From: Miltoncostaea sp963771025 | GTDB lineage: Bacteria; Actinomycetota; Thermoleophilia; Miltoncostaeales; Miltoncostaeaceae | Assembly (NCBI GenBank): GCA_963771025.1 | Contig: CAVYRL010000008.1 | Span: 124,001 to 188,000 of the forward strand | Reading direction: 5' to 3' | Length of the DNA stretch: 64,000 bases | Shown: one piece after another, positions 31,748 to 40,823 of the stretch | Numbering within the stretch: position 1 is the first letter of the stretch | Layout: each line of letters starts with the position of its first letter | The notes under the pieces: model-generated | What the model was told of the DNA's origin: nothing | Databases searched by the model: none | The model's input: the letters and a program-made list of their open reading frames with translations, nothing else | Program-made: the position numbers and the translations under genes

Positions 31748-33208
31748 TCACTCGGGGATCAGCCACCACATCGGCCTGGCCTTGGCCTTGTAGATGAACA
31801 GGTGATGCAGGAGCAGCTTCGTCCAGTGACCCGCCAGGCCCAGTTCGCCCTTGGTGTGGCGAAGGTCTCGGCCCGACCCCGGGAATCGCTCGTAGTCGGG
31901 CACGACCGGGTACATGGTCATTCCGGCCGCGCTCCCGGAGAGCATCCCGGCGCCCGCCGAGGCGATGCACCCCGCCCCCATGCGCGCCATCGAGGCGGTG
32001 TGGGCTGCGCCCGCGCCATCCTGGGCGATGCGCGCCGCGATCGTCGCCGCCACCGTCCGGCCCATGATCCCCGACGGCATCCCCGTGCGCGGGGGAGCGG
32101 GCGTGATGACCGTCCCGTTCGGGCTCGTACGGGGTCGTGAGATGGGGTGCGGCGGCGCGAACGCGATCCCGACCGCGAACACATTCTCGTAGTCGGAGTT
32201 CTCGTAGGTCGTCGGCCAGTCGTCCGCCCGCCACGCCTCGTAGTCCTTGGGCACGTAGTCCGCATCGACCTTCATGAAGCCGTTCGGCGCGAACAGGCGA
32301 TCGGTGATCTCCGCGCCGGCCCGGTCGTAGGCCGCCATCTCCTGGCCGCGGAACGGGGGGAGGAGCATCGCGAAGTCAAAGGCCAGCTCGTGCATCGTCC
32401 CGTCGAGCAACTCGTAGTGGATGACACCCGGCTCGACGCTCTGGACGTGGGCCCCCAAGATCGCATTGACCGCGCGCTCGCGAAAGATCGACGCGGTCCA
32501 CAGCGCGCTCGTGGTGACGAACCCCTGCTGCTCGAAGGTCATTCCCCCCACGCCGAAGTCGCCGAGCTCGTGCTCGTTGGTGAGGTAGATGACCTCCGCC
32601 AGGTCGCGCACCCCGGCCTCGCGCAACTCGTGCTCGACGTTGAAGGTGTACTCGAAGGCCGCCCCCTCGCACGTGCAGGTTCCGTGCCCGACACCGATCA
32701 CGAGGGTCTGGCGCTGCCCCGCACGCATGCGCTCGATGGACGCGCGAAGGCCCTCGGCCGCCGTGACCGCGTGGTCGGCCGTGCAGACCGAAAAGCTGTT
32801 CGCGTCGGGGCCGAGCCCCGGGGTGGCGGCGAAGTTCAGCCTGGGGCCGGTGGCGTTGACCAGGTAGTCGTAGCGCAGCCGGGCGATCTCGCCCGCGCGG
32901 TCGGGATCGGTGTACTCGATGTCGACCGCGCCCCGCGCGCTCTCATCGTCGCCCTCGGGGCGGATCGCGATGGCCCGCGCCTGGTGGAACCCGATGTTGG
33001 TCTTCGCGTAGATCGGGGCCAGGGGGAAGACGACCTTCTCCCGGGGCATCCGATCGACGCCGACCCAGATGTTGGACGGGATCCAGTTCCAGTTCGCGTT
33101 CGGGGTCACGACGACCACCTCATGGTCCCCCTTGCCCAGCGTGCGTCGCAGACGCAGGGCCGCGGTGTGTCCGGAGACCCCCGCTCCCAAGATGACGACC
33201 CGAGCCAC
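31748..33208 (-). CDS. FAD-dependent NAD(P)H/sulfide:quinone-type oxidoreductase
   Basis: 486 residues. The N-terminal FAD motif is VVILGAGVSGHTAALRLRR; the second dinucleotide motif is diverged (TLVIGVGHGTCTCEGAAFEY). PNANWNWIPSNIWVGVDRM and FAMLLPPFRGQEMAAYDRAG resemble the SQR/Ndh-2 family, and the C-terminal helix LLLHHLFIYKAKARPMWWLI looks like a monotopic membrane anchor. Cysteines at FSVCTADH and TCTCEG could be the redox pair, but the SQR arrangement is not fully conserved. GTG 33208 has GGAGG six bases upstream; GTG 33241 is an alternative. First gene of the flavoprotein-microprotein-zinc-ribbon-CMD run. Electron donor unknown. Confidence 0.82.
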   Translation of the reverse strand: MARVVILGAGVSGHTAALRLRRTLGKGDHEVVVVTPNANWNWIPSNIWVGVDRMPREKVVFPLAPIYAKTNIGFHQARAIAIRPEGDDESARGAVDIEYTDPDRAGEIARLRYDYLVNATGPRLNFAATPGLGPDANSFSVCTADHAVTAAEGLRASIERMRAGQRQTLVIGVGHGTCTCEGAAFEYTFNVEHELREAGVRDLAEVIYLTNEHELGDFGVGGMTFEQQGFVTTSALWTASIFRERAVNAILGAHVQSVEPGVIHYELLDGTMHELAFDFAMLLPPFRGQEMAAYDRAGAEITDRLFAPNGFMKVDADYVPKDYEAWRADDWPTTYENSDYENVFAVGIAFAPPHPISRPRTSPNGTVITPAPPRTGMPSGIMGRTVAATIAARIAQDGAGAAHTASMARMGAGCIASAGAGMLSGSAAGMTMYPVVPDYERFPGSGRDLRHTKGELGLAGHWTKLLLHHLFIYKAKARPMWWLIPE

Positions 33209-33482
33209 AGCGCCTCCGATCTTCAGCGGGAGCGTCGTCACGGCGACGCCGCGTCCCGCGGAGCCCGGTGCCGAGAACGCATGCCCCCCGGGCAGGTCTC
33301 GTCACGATGGAACAGGGCCCAGCGTGATGCCCCGCCGGGGCGGGCGCATCGTGGTCGCCGGCCGAGCGGCTGCGGGTGACTACGGACCGCGACCGGGTGT
33401 CCCTCCGCACACATGGGCGCGCACCGCCTCCTCGCAGACCCCGCGGACCCCCTGGTCGGCGGCGGGGGGATACTTCCGGCAG

Positions 33483-34811
33483 ATGGCCCGGCGCACCTCC
33501 CCCCCCTTCCACCCGCGCACGCATCGCGCGCGGCGCGGCAGGACGACTCTCGGCCTTCGCGAGGCGATCGCGATGGCCGTCGGCGGGATGATCGGCGGCG
33601 GCATCTTCAGCGTCCTCGGCGTCACGATCGACCTCGCCGGCCATCTGGCGTGGCTGACCTTCGCCATCGGCGGCGTCATAGCGATGCTGACCGCCCGCTC
33701 CTACGCGGGCCTGGCGATTCGCTCGGGCCGGGCCGGCGGCCCCTTCAGCTACCTGCGAGACGAGGGACACCCCGAGGCGGCCGCCTGGATCGCCTGGGGG
33801 CTCGTCCTGGGATACGTCTTCGCGCTCGCGGTGTACGCCTTCACCTTCGGTCACTATCTGGCGCACGTCTTCGGCGCCCCGGAGCTCGCGGCGCGGCTGG
33901 CCGCGCTGGCGGTCCTCACCGCCCTCGTGCTCGTCAACCTCCGCGGGGTCGGCACGTCGGGCCTCACCGAGGATCTGGTGGTGGTCACCAAGCTGGCCAT
34001 CCTCGGCGGGATCGCGACGATCGGGCTGGCCCACTTCTCGCCCGGCAGGCTCGATCCGCCCGCCGACAAGGGCGTCGTCGGTGCACTGATCGCGGTCGGC
34101 GTGGTCTTCGTGGCCTACGAGGGCTTCGAGCTCCTGTCCTACGACTACCCCGACCTCGAGCGCCCGCGCCGCACCCTTCCCCTCGCCCTGTACTCCTCGG
34201 TCGCGATCGTGGCGCTCGTCTACATCGTCGTCACGCTCGGGTCGCAGATGCTCCTGTCCGACGCGCGCCTGACCGCGGGCAAGGAGGTCGCCTTCGCCGC
34301 CGTCGGCCAGGAGGCGCTCGGCACCGCGGGCCTGTGGGTCGCGAGCCTCGGGGCCGTGCTGTCGACGGCGTCGGCGATCAACGCCACCCTCTTCGCGACG
34401 GCGCGTCTGGTCCACACCGTGAGCGACGCGGACGAGATGCCCGCGCGCCTCGGGCGTCAGCGGCGCGGCGTGCCGGCCGAGGCGATCATCTGGCTGGCGG
34501 TCGCCGGCGGCGTCGCCTCGCTGCTGCCGGGCATCACCGAGCTGGTGGCCTTCGGCTCGCTCGCCTTCCTGACCGTCTTCGGATTGGTCAACCTGATGCA
34601 CGCCCGTCATACGGCCCGTTCGGTCCTGGACCGCTCCCTCGCCGTGGCGGGGGCGACCGGCTGCGCCCTCGCCAGCGCCCTGCTGCTCTTCGAGCTCGCT
34701 CGCTCGGACCGTCCCGCCCTGGCGATGATCTGCGCCTGTGCCGCGGCCGTGGTGGTCACGCGGACGGCGTACGTACGTCGGCGCAAGCTCCGGCACGCCA
34801 CGTCCCCCTGA
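33483..34811 (+). CDS. APC-family amino acid permease
   Basis: 442-residue transporter with 12 predicted helices. The first helix carries the family motif GLREAIAMAVGGMIGGGIFS, whose unwound GxG segment binds the amino-acid backbone. Conserved VAYEGFELLSYDYPDLERP follows helix 6. A basic N-terminus (ARRTSPPFHPRTHRARRGR) precedes it from ATG 33483. The specific substrate is not predictable. The 274 bases upstream, between this gene and the flavoprotein, must hold both promoters, but I see no clear element. 138 non-coding bases follow. Confidence 0.9.
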   Translation: MARRTSPPFHPRTHRARRGRTTLGLREAIAMAVGGMIGGGIFSVLGVTIDLAGHLAWLTFAIGGVIAMLTARSYAGLAIRSGRAGGPFSYLRDEGHPEAAAWIAWGLVLGYVFALAVYAFTFGHYLAHVFGAPELAARLAALAVLTALVLVNLRGVGTSGLTEDLVVVTKLAILGGIATIGLAHFSPGRLDPPADKGVVGALIAVGVVFVAYEGFELLSYDYPDLERPRRTLPLALYSSVAIVALVYIVVTLGSQMLLSDARLTAGKEVAFAAVGQEALGTAGLWVASLGAVLSTASAINATLFATARLVHTVSDADEMPARLGRQRRGVPAEAIIWLAVAGGVASLLPGITELVAFGSLAFLTVFGLVNLMHARHTARSVLDRSLAVAGATGCALASALLLFELARSDRPALAMICACAAAVVVTRTAYVRRRKLRHATSP

Positions 34812-34949
34812 CGAGGCGCAGGAGATCGTCGGCGAGCGACTCCGCCGACAGGGGGGCGCCCCTCGCGTGCCTACCGGCGCACACGCGCGAGCCCGGGACG
34901 CGCGAGCACGAGACCTACCCGCCGAGCACCATCGGCGCGGCCGACCGGC

Positions 34950-35717
34950 TCAGGGCAGCAGCGCCTCGTGCATGTCCTCGCGCTTCGTGGCGACCATCGC
35001 GATGTAGTGCAGCGCCTCTCCCGACGTCGAGAGCCGGTGGCGATAGCGCTTCTCGGACCTGACCTCGAGGACCCCCTCCTCGGTGCCGCGCGAGATCAAC
35101 TTCGAAAAGCCGCTGCGGTCGGCGCCGTTCATGAAGTCCTCTTTGAGGTTGAACGCCACCCAGCCACCGTCCTCGACGGTGTTGTACGCGGCGCGGAACG
35201 CCTCCGGCGGGATGTCGCCGAAGCCGAGGGCCGCGACGCAGGTCAGGCAATTGAACTCGTGCTCGTCCAGCTCCTCACGCTCGTCGGCGTCGAGGTCGGT
35301 CAGGTCGAGCACGTGGTACCCGTCATAGACGTCGGGTCGGTCGCGCTGGGCGGCCTCCGCGGCCTCGGGGAGGATGTCCACCCCGACCACCTTGTCCACG
35401 CCGAGGTCGGCCAGCTCGGCGCCGACGATGCCGTTCCCCGCGCCCAGGTCGAGGACTCTCAGATCCGATGGCGGGACGCCGGCCTCCTCGAGCTCGGCCT
35501 CCAGCATCCCGCAGATCGTGGCCGGCGAATCGCAGCGCAGCACGTCGTAGAAGAGCCTCTCGTAGAGGCCCTCGACACCGTAGATCTCGGAGTAGTCGTG
35601 AAACCGCATCTCGCGCCACTCGCCGTCGATCCGCGCGAGGCACCACTCCTCGTCCTGTGGATAGCTCTTGCTCGGCTCGGGCAGTGCGATCGGAATGTCT
35701 GCAGTCCGAATGTCCAT
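34950..35717 (-). CDS. Class I SAM-dependent methyltransferase
   Basis: 255-residue cytosolic enzyme. SAM motif I is LRVLDLGAGNGIVGAELADL (residues about 87-106), motif II is VVGVDILPEAAEAA and motif IV is FNCLTCVAALGFGDIPPEAF. A 70-residue N-terminal cap (YPQDEEWCLARIDGEWREMR and HDYSEIYGVEGLYERLFYDV) is unlike common small-molecule methyltransferases but matches a group of hypothetical bacterial enzymes. Substrate unknown. ATG 35717. Codon use and composition show a slightly lower GC than neighbours. Confidence 0.82.
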   Translation of the reverse strand: MDIRTADIPIALPEPSKSYPQDEEWCLARIDGEWREMRFHDYSEIYGVEGLYERLFYDVLRCDSPATICGMLEAELEEAGVPPSDLRVLDLGAGNGIVGAELADLGVDKVVGVDILPEAAEAAQRDRPDVYDGYHVLDLTDLDADEREELDEHEFNCLTCVAALGFGDIPPEAFRAAYNTVEDGGWVAFNLKEDFMNGADRSGFSKLISRGTEEGVLEVRSEKRYRHRLSTSGEALHYIAMVATKREDMHEALLP

Positions 35718-35812
35718 AGGGAAACCCTATACGTATCAGCGAGGTCGCGTCCCACATCCCCGCATAAGGGGATGCGCGCCCGACGCGCGCCGCCGCCGGC
35801 CCGGACCGGCCC

Positions 35813-35860
35813 GTCCCCTGCCCAACCCTTCGCCCGAGGGCGAAGGGTTGGGCAGGGGAC
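35813..35860. repeat. 48 bp perfect palindrome (intergenic repeat type)
   Basis: Two perfectly complementary 23-base arms around a GA centre (CCCAACCCTTCGCCC / GGGCGAAGGGTTGGG in the core). It lies between divergent genes, so it is not a simple terminator. Read as protein it gives PNPSPEGEGL, a signature I recall from palindromic intergenic repeats dispersed in many bacterial genomes. Confidence 0.8.
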
Positions 35861-35940
35861 TTTGTCTCGGCGGCCGTATGGACGGAATCCGGTCCCGTCG
35901 ATACTGCCGCCAGGAAGCGACATCTCGAAAGGGGCGGGCG

Positions 35941-36801
35941 ATGGCGACGAGGTTCGGTGCGGTTGCTGCCTCGTTCGGACGGGACGTCAACGTCTGCCTC
36001 GACCGCATCGAGGGGTACGTCGCCGAGGCGCGGAGGCGCGAGGCGCAGATGGTCGTGTTTCCGGAGTGCGCCCTCGGCGGCTATCCCGGTCCGGGGGCGG
36101 ACCGCCGGGCGCTGCTGCCGAGGGCGCTTCGGTCGGATGGTCCCGAGATCCGCCGGCTCTCCAGGATCGCCGGATCGACCGTGGTCTGCGCGGGCTTCGT
36201 CGAGGACGCGCCGGGCGGGCCGTACAACAGCGCGGTATGCGTGACCGGCGACGGCGTTCTCGGGATCCATCGCAAGGTCCACCTACCTCCATCCGAGATC
36301 GGTCACTTCTCGTCCGGCGCGCAGTTGTGCGCCTTCGAGACGCCGGTGGGCCGGGTCGGAATGCTCATCTGCTACGACAAGTCGTTCCCCGAGGCCGCCC
36401 GGGCGCTCGCGCTCGACGGGGCGGTGGTGATCGCGAGCCTGGCGGCGTGGCCGCTCTGCCGGGTGAGCCCGGCGCGCCGCGCGGCGGCCGACGTGCAGAC
36501 CCGGCACTTCGACATCCTGGACCGCGCACGGGCGATCGAGAACCAGGTGGTCTGGGTGAGCAGCAATCTGACCGGCCGCCTCGGCGACCTGCGTTTCCCC
36601 GGGCGCGCCAAGGTCATCGGCCCCGACGGCGAGGTGCGGGCCTCAACGCGCGGACGCTCGGGTGTGGCCGTGGCCCGCATCGACCTGACCGAGATCGCCC
36701 GGGCGCGCGCGACGGTGTCGCATCTCGGCGACCGTCGCCCGGGGGTGTATGCGACGCCGGCCGGGGCGGACATGGAGGCGGCGCTGGCAGCCACCGGCTA
36801 G
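35941..36801 (+). CDS. Carbon-nitrogen hydrolase (nitrilase superfamily)
   Basis: 286-residue amidase-type enzyme. The Glu-Lys-Cys triad is clear: Glu in VVFPECALGGYPGPG, Lys in GIHRKVHLPPSE and Cys in VGMLICYDKSFPEAAR; the second Glu is at FPE after the Cys. It hydrolyses or transfers amide-type C-N bonds. ATG 35941 has GAAAGGGG about 6 bases upstream. The asparagine-synthase gene begins 9 bases after its stop, so the pair probably act together on amide nitrogen, for example making or using ammonia or an amidated metabolite. Specific substrate unknown. Confidence 0.88.
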   Translation: MATRFGAVAASFGRDVNVCLDRIEGYVAEARRREAQMVVFPECALGGYPGPGADRRALLPRALRSDGPEIRRLSRIAGSTVVCAGFVEDAPGGPYNSAVCVTGDGVLGIHRKVHLPPSEIGHFSSGAQLCAFETPVGRVGMLICYDKSFPEAARALALDGAVVIASLAAWPLCRVSPARRAAADVQTRHFDILDRARAIENQVVWVSSNLTGRLGDLRFPGRAKVIGPDGEVRASTRGRSGVAVARIDLTEIARARATVSHLGDRRPGVYATPAGADMEAALAATG

Positions 36802-36810
36802 CCTGGCCCG

Positions 36811-38334
36811 ATGTGCGGAATCGCGGCCGGCTACGGCGCGCCCGATGTGCCCGAGACCGAGCGCATGCTCGCGCGACTGGTCCACCGGGGCCCCGACGGC
36901 CGCGGAGCGGTGAGCCCCGGCCCCGACGCGTGGCTCGGTCACCGCCGCCTCGCGATCGTCGATCTGGAGCATGGCGACCAGCCCCTCGCCACCGAGGACG
37001 GCGACCTCTGGATGGTCGGCAACGGCGAGATCTACAACCACGACGCGGTGCGGCTCGAGCTGGGCGAGCGGCGCTTCACGACCGGGTCCGACAACGAGGT
37101 CGCCCTCCATCTGCTCGACACGCTCGGCCCCGGGTCGCTCGGGCGCCTGGAGGGCATGTACGCCTTCATCGCCGCCGGCCGCGGCGGGCGCTTCGTCGCC
37201 GCCCGCGACCCCGTCGGCATCAAGCCGCTCTACTGGGCGCAGCGCGGCGGGCATCTGCGGTTCGCCTCGGAGATGAGCGCCTTCGAGCCCGCGTGGCTAC
37301 CGTTCGTGCGCCCCTTCCCGCCGGGCTGCTACTGGACGCCCGAGGGCGGCATGGAGCGCTTCGCCCACGCGGTCGAGCCCGCGCACCGCAGCACGTCCCG
37401 GGCCTCGCACGGCGCCGAAGCCTCGCCGGCCGACCTCGCGGCGATCCGGCGGGTGATCGTCGAGGCCGTCGAGTCGCAGATGATGGGGGACGTCCCGGTC
37501 GGGGTGTTCCTGTCGGGAGGACTCGACAGCAGTCTCGTCGCCGCCATCGCCGCGCGCTGGTGCGCATCCCGGGGCACGCGACTGCTCAGCTTCGCCGTCG
37601 GCCTCGAGGGCAGCCCCGACCTCGCCGCGGCGCGGGCCGCCGCCGCCGCGCTGGGCACGGATCACCGTGAGCGGGTGTACTCGGCTGACGAGGCCGTGGC
37701 GGCCCTTCCCGACGTCGTGCGCGCCATCGAGTCGTTCGAGCCCTCGCTCGTGCGCAGCGCCGTGCCCAACTACATGGTGGCTGCCCTGGCATCGGAGCAC
37801 GTGAAGGTCGTGCTGACCGGCGAAGGCGCCGACGAGATCTTCGCGGGCTACGAGTACCTCCGCCGCTTTCGCGACGACGATGCGCTGCACGGCGAGATGG
37901 TGCGCATCGTCGGCGGGCTGCACAATCTCAACCTGCAGCGCTGCGACCGGGTGACGATGGCGCACGGCCTGGAGGCCCGGGTGCCGTTCCTCGATCGCCG
38001 GGTGATCTCCCACGCCCTGTCGTTGCCGGCCGCCTGGAAGCTCACCGGGCCGGGACGTCCCGAGAAGCGCCTGCTGCGGCGCGCCTTCACGGGGTGGCTG
38101 CCCGACACCCTCCTGTGGCGCACCAAGGCGGAGTTCGGCGACGGCAGCGGTGCGGCCGACGCCCTTCGCGAGCGGGTCGCCGCGACGGTGACCGAGGCCG
38201 ACCTGGCGCGCGAGCGCGACCTGACCGACCCGCCGCTGCGCACGCGCGAGGAACTCGCGTATCACCGGATCTTCCGGGAGCACCTTCCCGGACTGGACGC
38301 CTCGGCCGCGGTCGGCCGGTTCGCCACCGCCTGA
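36811..38334 (+). CDS. asnB: Asparagine synthase (glutamine-hydrolysing)
   Basis: 507 residues, a little shorter than E. coli AsnB. It begins with the processed catalytic Cys2 (MCGIAAGYGAPD), followed by class II glutaminase motifs RLVHRGPDGRG, HRRLAIVDLEHGDQPL and GNGEIYNHD. The synthetase half has the PP-loop GVFLSGGLDSSLVAAIAA and the later LTGEGADEIFAGYEYL. It would convert aspartate, glutamine and ATP to asparagine, or amidate another acid as biosynthetic homologues do. Follows the nitrilase-family gene by 9 bases. A strong terminator hairpin lies downstream at 38379. Confidence 0.88.
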   Translation: MCGIAAGYGAPDVPETERMLARLVHRGPDGRGAVSPGPDAWLGHRRLAIVDLEHGDQPLATEDGDLWMVGNGEIYNHDAVRLELGERRFTTGSDNEVALHLLDTLGPGSLGRLEGMYAFIAAGRGGRFVAARDPVGIKPLYWAQRGGHLRFASEMSAFEPAWLPFVRPFPPGCYWTPEGGMERFAHAVEPAHRSTSRASHGAEASPADLAAIRRVIVEAVESQMMGDVPVGVFLSGGLDSSLVAAIAARWCASRGTRLLSFAVGLEGSPDLAAARAAAAALGTDHRERVYSADEAVAALPDVVRAIESFEPSLVRSAVPNYMVAALASEHVKVVLTGEGADEIFAGYEYLRRFRDDDALHGEMVRIVGGLHNLNLQRCDRVTMAHGLEARVPFLDRRVISHALSLPAAWKLTGPGRPEKRLLRRAFTGWLPDTLLWRTKAEFGDGSGAADALRERVAATVTEADLARERDLTDPPLRTREELAYHRIFREHLPGLDASAAVGRFATA

Positions 38335-38378
38335 GCGCCGTTTCCGGATCTGTGGGTGGGGTCTGAGATCTCAGTCCC

Positions 38379-38419
38379 CACGTGGGTTCTCAGGTGCGAA
38401 GAACCTGAGAACCCACGTG
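38379..38419. terminator. Bidirectional hairpin terminator
   Basis: Perfect 17 bp arms CACGTGGGTTCTCAGGT and complement, 7-base loop, between convergent asnB and pilC. An outer partial repeat (GTGGGT...ACCCAC) and the small palindrome CTGAGATCTCAG (38363-38374) flank it. Confidence 0.85.
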
Positions 38420-38433
38420 AGACCCACTGCGGC

Positions 38434-39651
38434 CTACTGCACCAGCTCGAAGATCTTGAACATGGGCAGGTACATCGAGATCACGACGAGTCCGACGATG
38501 CAGCCGACGCCGATCATCATCAGGGGCTCGATGATCGAGGTGAGCGACTTCAGCATGGTGGCGACCTCGTCGTCGTAGAAGTCGGCCAGCTTGTGGAGCA
38601 TCGAGTCCACGGCGCCGGTCTCCTCGCCGACCGAGAGCATCTGGGTGACCATCACCGGGAACACCCCGGTGCGCGCGAGGGGCGTGGCCAGTGGCTGGCC
38701 CTCCCGGACGCGCTCGGCCACCTCGACCATGGGGTCGGAGATGACGCGGTTGCCCGCGGTCTTGGCGGTGATGTCGAGCGCCTGCAGGATCGGGACGCCG
38801 GACGCGGTGAGGGTGCCGAGGGTCCGCGCGAAGCGGGCCACGGCGATCTTGCGCACGATGTCCCCGATCCGCATCGGGAAGCGCAGCTTGATGGTGTCCC
38901 ACATCAGCCCGCCGCGATCCGTCCTCTTCCATTTGCGGAAGGCGACGATTACCAGGATCGGCACGCCGATCATGAGGTACCAGTAGGTCCTCATGGCGTC
39001 GGAGAGGTCGATCATGAACTGGGTCAGGGCCGGCAGCTTGCCGCCGAGGTCCGTGAACATCTGGGCGAAGATCGGGATGATGAAGAGCACCATCCCGATC
39101 AGAACGGCGACGGCGAAGACGCCGATCAGGATCGGGTAGACCATCGCCGAGCGCACGGTGCGCTTGAGGTGGTCGTCCTTCTCGAGCTGGACGGCGACGC
39201 GCTCGAGGACCTCCTCCAGGTTTCCGCCGGTCTCCCCGGCGCGGACCATCGCGACGAAGAGGTCCGAGAACACCTTGGGGTGCTTGGCCATGGCCTGCGA
39301 CAGCGCGAGGCCGGCCTCGACGTCCTGGCGGACGGCGATGATCGCGTGCTTCAGCTTGGGCGCCTCGGTCTGCTCCTCGAGCACGTAGAGCGCCCGCAGC
39401 AGTGAGAGGCCGCTGGAGATCATGGTGGCCAGCTGACGGGCCATGACCGTGACGTGGCGCGATTTGAGGCCGCGGTAGCGGTCGAGCAGCTCCTCGACGG
39501 TCGGCGTGGTGGACTTCTGGTCGACGTCGACGACCGTGAGACCGCGGAGCCGCAGCTGAGCGGCGACCGCCGCCTTGGAGTCGCCGGCGATCTCGCCGGT
39601 GGTCGATCCGCCGGCGCGGTCGAGCGCCTTGTAGACGAAGGTCGCGCTCAT
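38434..39651 (-). CDS. pilC: Type IV pilus inner-membrane platform protein PilC (GspF family)
   Basis: 405-residue platform protein with two GspF domains, each a helical bundle followed by transmembrane helices (VLIGMVLFIIPIFAQMF and the terminal LMMIGVGCIVGLVVISMYLP). Conserved GspF motifs: RQLATMISSGLSLLRALYVL and its second-copy version RTLGTLTASGVPILQALDI. It couples PilB and PilT motors to pilin movement. ATG 39651 overlaps the PilT stop. It is the last gene of the pilB-pilT-pilC block. Confidence 0.93.
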   Translation of the reverse strand: MSATFVYKALDRAGGSTTGEIAGDSKAAVAAQLRLRGLTVVDVDQKSTTPTVEELLDRYRGLKSRHVTVMARQLATMISSGLSLLRALYVLEEQTEAPKLKHAIIAVRQDVEAGLALSQAMAKHPKVFSDLFVAMVRAGETGGNLEEVLERVAVQLEKDDHLKRTVRSAMVYPILIGVFAVAVLIGMVLFIIPIFAQMFTDLGGKLPALTQFMIDLSDAMRTYWYLMIGVPILVIVAFRKWKRTDRGGLMWDTIKLRFPMRIGDIVRKIAVARFARTLGTLTASGVPILQALDITAKTAGNRVISDPMVEVAERVREGQPLATPLARTGVFPVMVTQMLSVGEETGAVDSMLHKLADFYDDEVATMLKSLTSIIEPLMMIGVGCIVGLVVISMYLPMFKIFELVQ

Positions 39652-40715
39652 GCGGCCTTCACCAACCCGAGCTGGCGCTTGAGCTCGTCCGGGTGACCGG
39701 CGCGCTCCAGAGCCAGGTCCAGGGTGATGACCCCCTGACGCACCAGGGAGGCGAGGGTCGCGTCCATGGTCTGCATGCCATGGGACGAGCCGGTCTGCAT
39801 CACCGAGTAGATCTGGTGGGTCTTGCCCTCGCGGATCAGGTTGCGCACCGCCGGCGTGGGCATGAGCACCTCGCAGGCCACGACGCGACTGCCCGAGATG
39901 GTGGGCACGAGCTGCTGACAGCACACGCCCTGCAGGCCGTTGGCGAGCATGATGCGCACCTGCTCCTGCTGGTGGGGCGGGAACACGTCGATCACGCGGT
40001 CGATGGTCTGGGGCGCGTCCGAGGTGTGCAGGGTGGCGAACACCAGATGGCCGGTCTCAGCCGCGGTGAGGGCGATCTGCATCGTCTCGAGGTCACGCAT
40101 CTCGCCCACGAGGATCACGTCGGGGTCCTGCCGCAACACGCTGCGCAGGGCATTGGCGAACGAGTGCGTGTCCGCCCCCACCTCGCGCTGGTTGATCATC
40201 GAGCGCTTGTGACGGTGGAGGAACTCGATCGGATCCTCGACGGTCATGATGTGGGTGGCGCGCCGCTCGTTGATCTCGTTGATGAGCGAGGCGAGCGTGG
40301 TGGACTTGCCGGAGCCGGTCGGGCCGGTGACGAGGACCAGGCCGCGCGGCTTGGTGGTCCACTCCCGCAGCGAGGCCGGCAGGCTCAGCTCCTCGAGCGT
40401 CTTGAGCCCGGTGGGAACCACGCGGAAGGCCGCCCCCAGCGAGGCGCGCTGGTAGTAGGCGTTGACACGGAAGCGGATCTTGCCGGGCACCGCGTACGAG
40501 AAGTCGATCTCGAGGTCGGTCTCCAGCCGCTGCCGCTGATCCTGGTTGAGGAGCCCGTACACGAGCTCGCGGGTGTCCTGCGCCGTGAGGGGCTTGTCGC
40601 CCAGGCGCACCAGGTCACCGTTGAGTCGCATCACCGGCGGAGCGCCGACGGACAGGTGCAGGTCGCTTGCACCGCTGGCGATCACGTTCGTGATGAGCTC
40701 GGCGAAGTTGACCAT
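39648..40715 (-). CDS. pilT: Type IV pilus retraction ATPase PilT
   Basis: 355-residue hexameric ATPase. Walker A is VLVTGPTGSGKSTTLASLI, the Asp box is THIMTVEDPIEF, Walker B is DPDVILVGEMRDLETMQIAL and the His box is GHLVFATLHTSDA. The PilT-specific C-terminal AIRNLIREG-like motif reads TPAVRNLIREGKTHQIYSVM. It powers pilus retraction (twitching, DNA uptake). ATG 40715 follows GGAAGGTG closely; a GTG at 40721 lies inside that site and is less likely. Stop and pilC start overlap. Confidence 0.95.
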   Translation of the reverse strand: MVNFAELITNVIASGASDLHLSVGAPPVMRLNGDLVRLGDKPLTAQDTRELVYGLLNQDQRQRLETDLEIDFSYAVPGKIRFRVNAYYQRASLGAAFRVVPTGLKTLEELSLPASLREWTTKPRGLVLVTGPTGSGKSTTLASLINEINERRATHIMTVEDPIEFLHRHKRSMINQREVGADTHSFANALRSVLRQDPDVILVGEMRDLETMQIALTAAETGHLVFATLHTSDAPQTIDRVIDVFPPHQQEQVRIMLANGLQGVCCQQLVPTISGSRVVACEVLMPTPAVRNLIREGKTHQIYSVMQTGSSHGMQTMDATLASLVRQGVITLDLALERAGHPDELKRQLGLVKAA

Positions 40716-40823
40716 TGACACCTTCCGGGTGTTCGGGTGAGAGGGGCGCCGGGACGGAGGGGGAGCCGACCCGGCTCAAAAGGGATATCGACCGCAAGGG
40801 GCCGGGCCTCAAGGGGCTTGCCG

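Noticed and set aside
34968..37670. 900-codon open frame on the + strand across three real genes
   Set aside because: It crosses the methyltransferase (opposite strand), nitrilase and AsnB genes in other frames; composition is Arg/Pro/Gly noise.
36811..38334. N-acetylglutaminylglutamine amide synthesis locus (AsnO type)
   Set aside because: The ligase/acetyltransferase partner and peptidase of that pathway are missing; the neighbour is a nitrilase-family protein instead.
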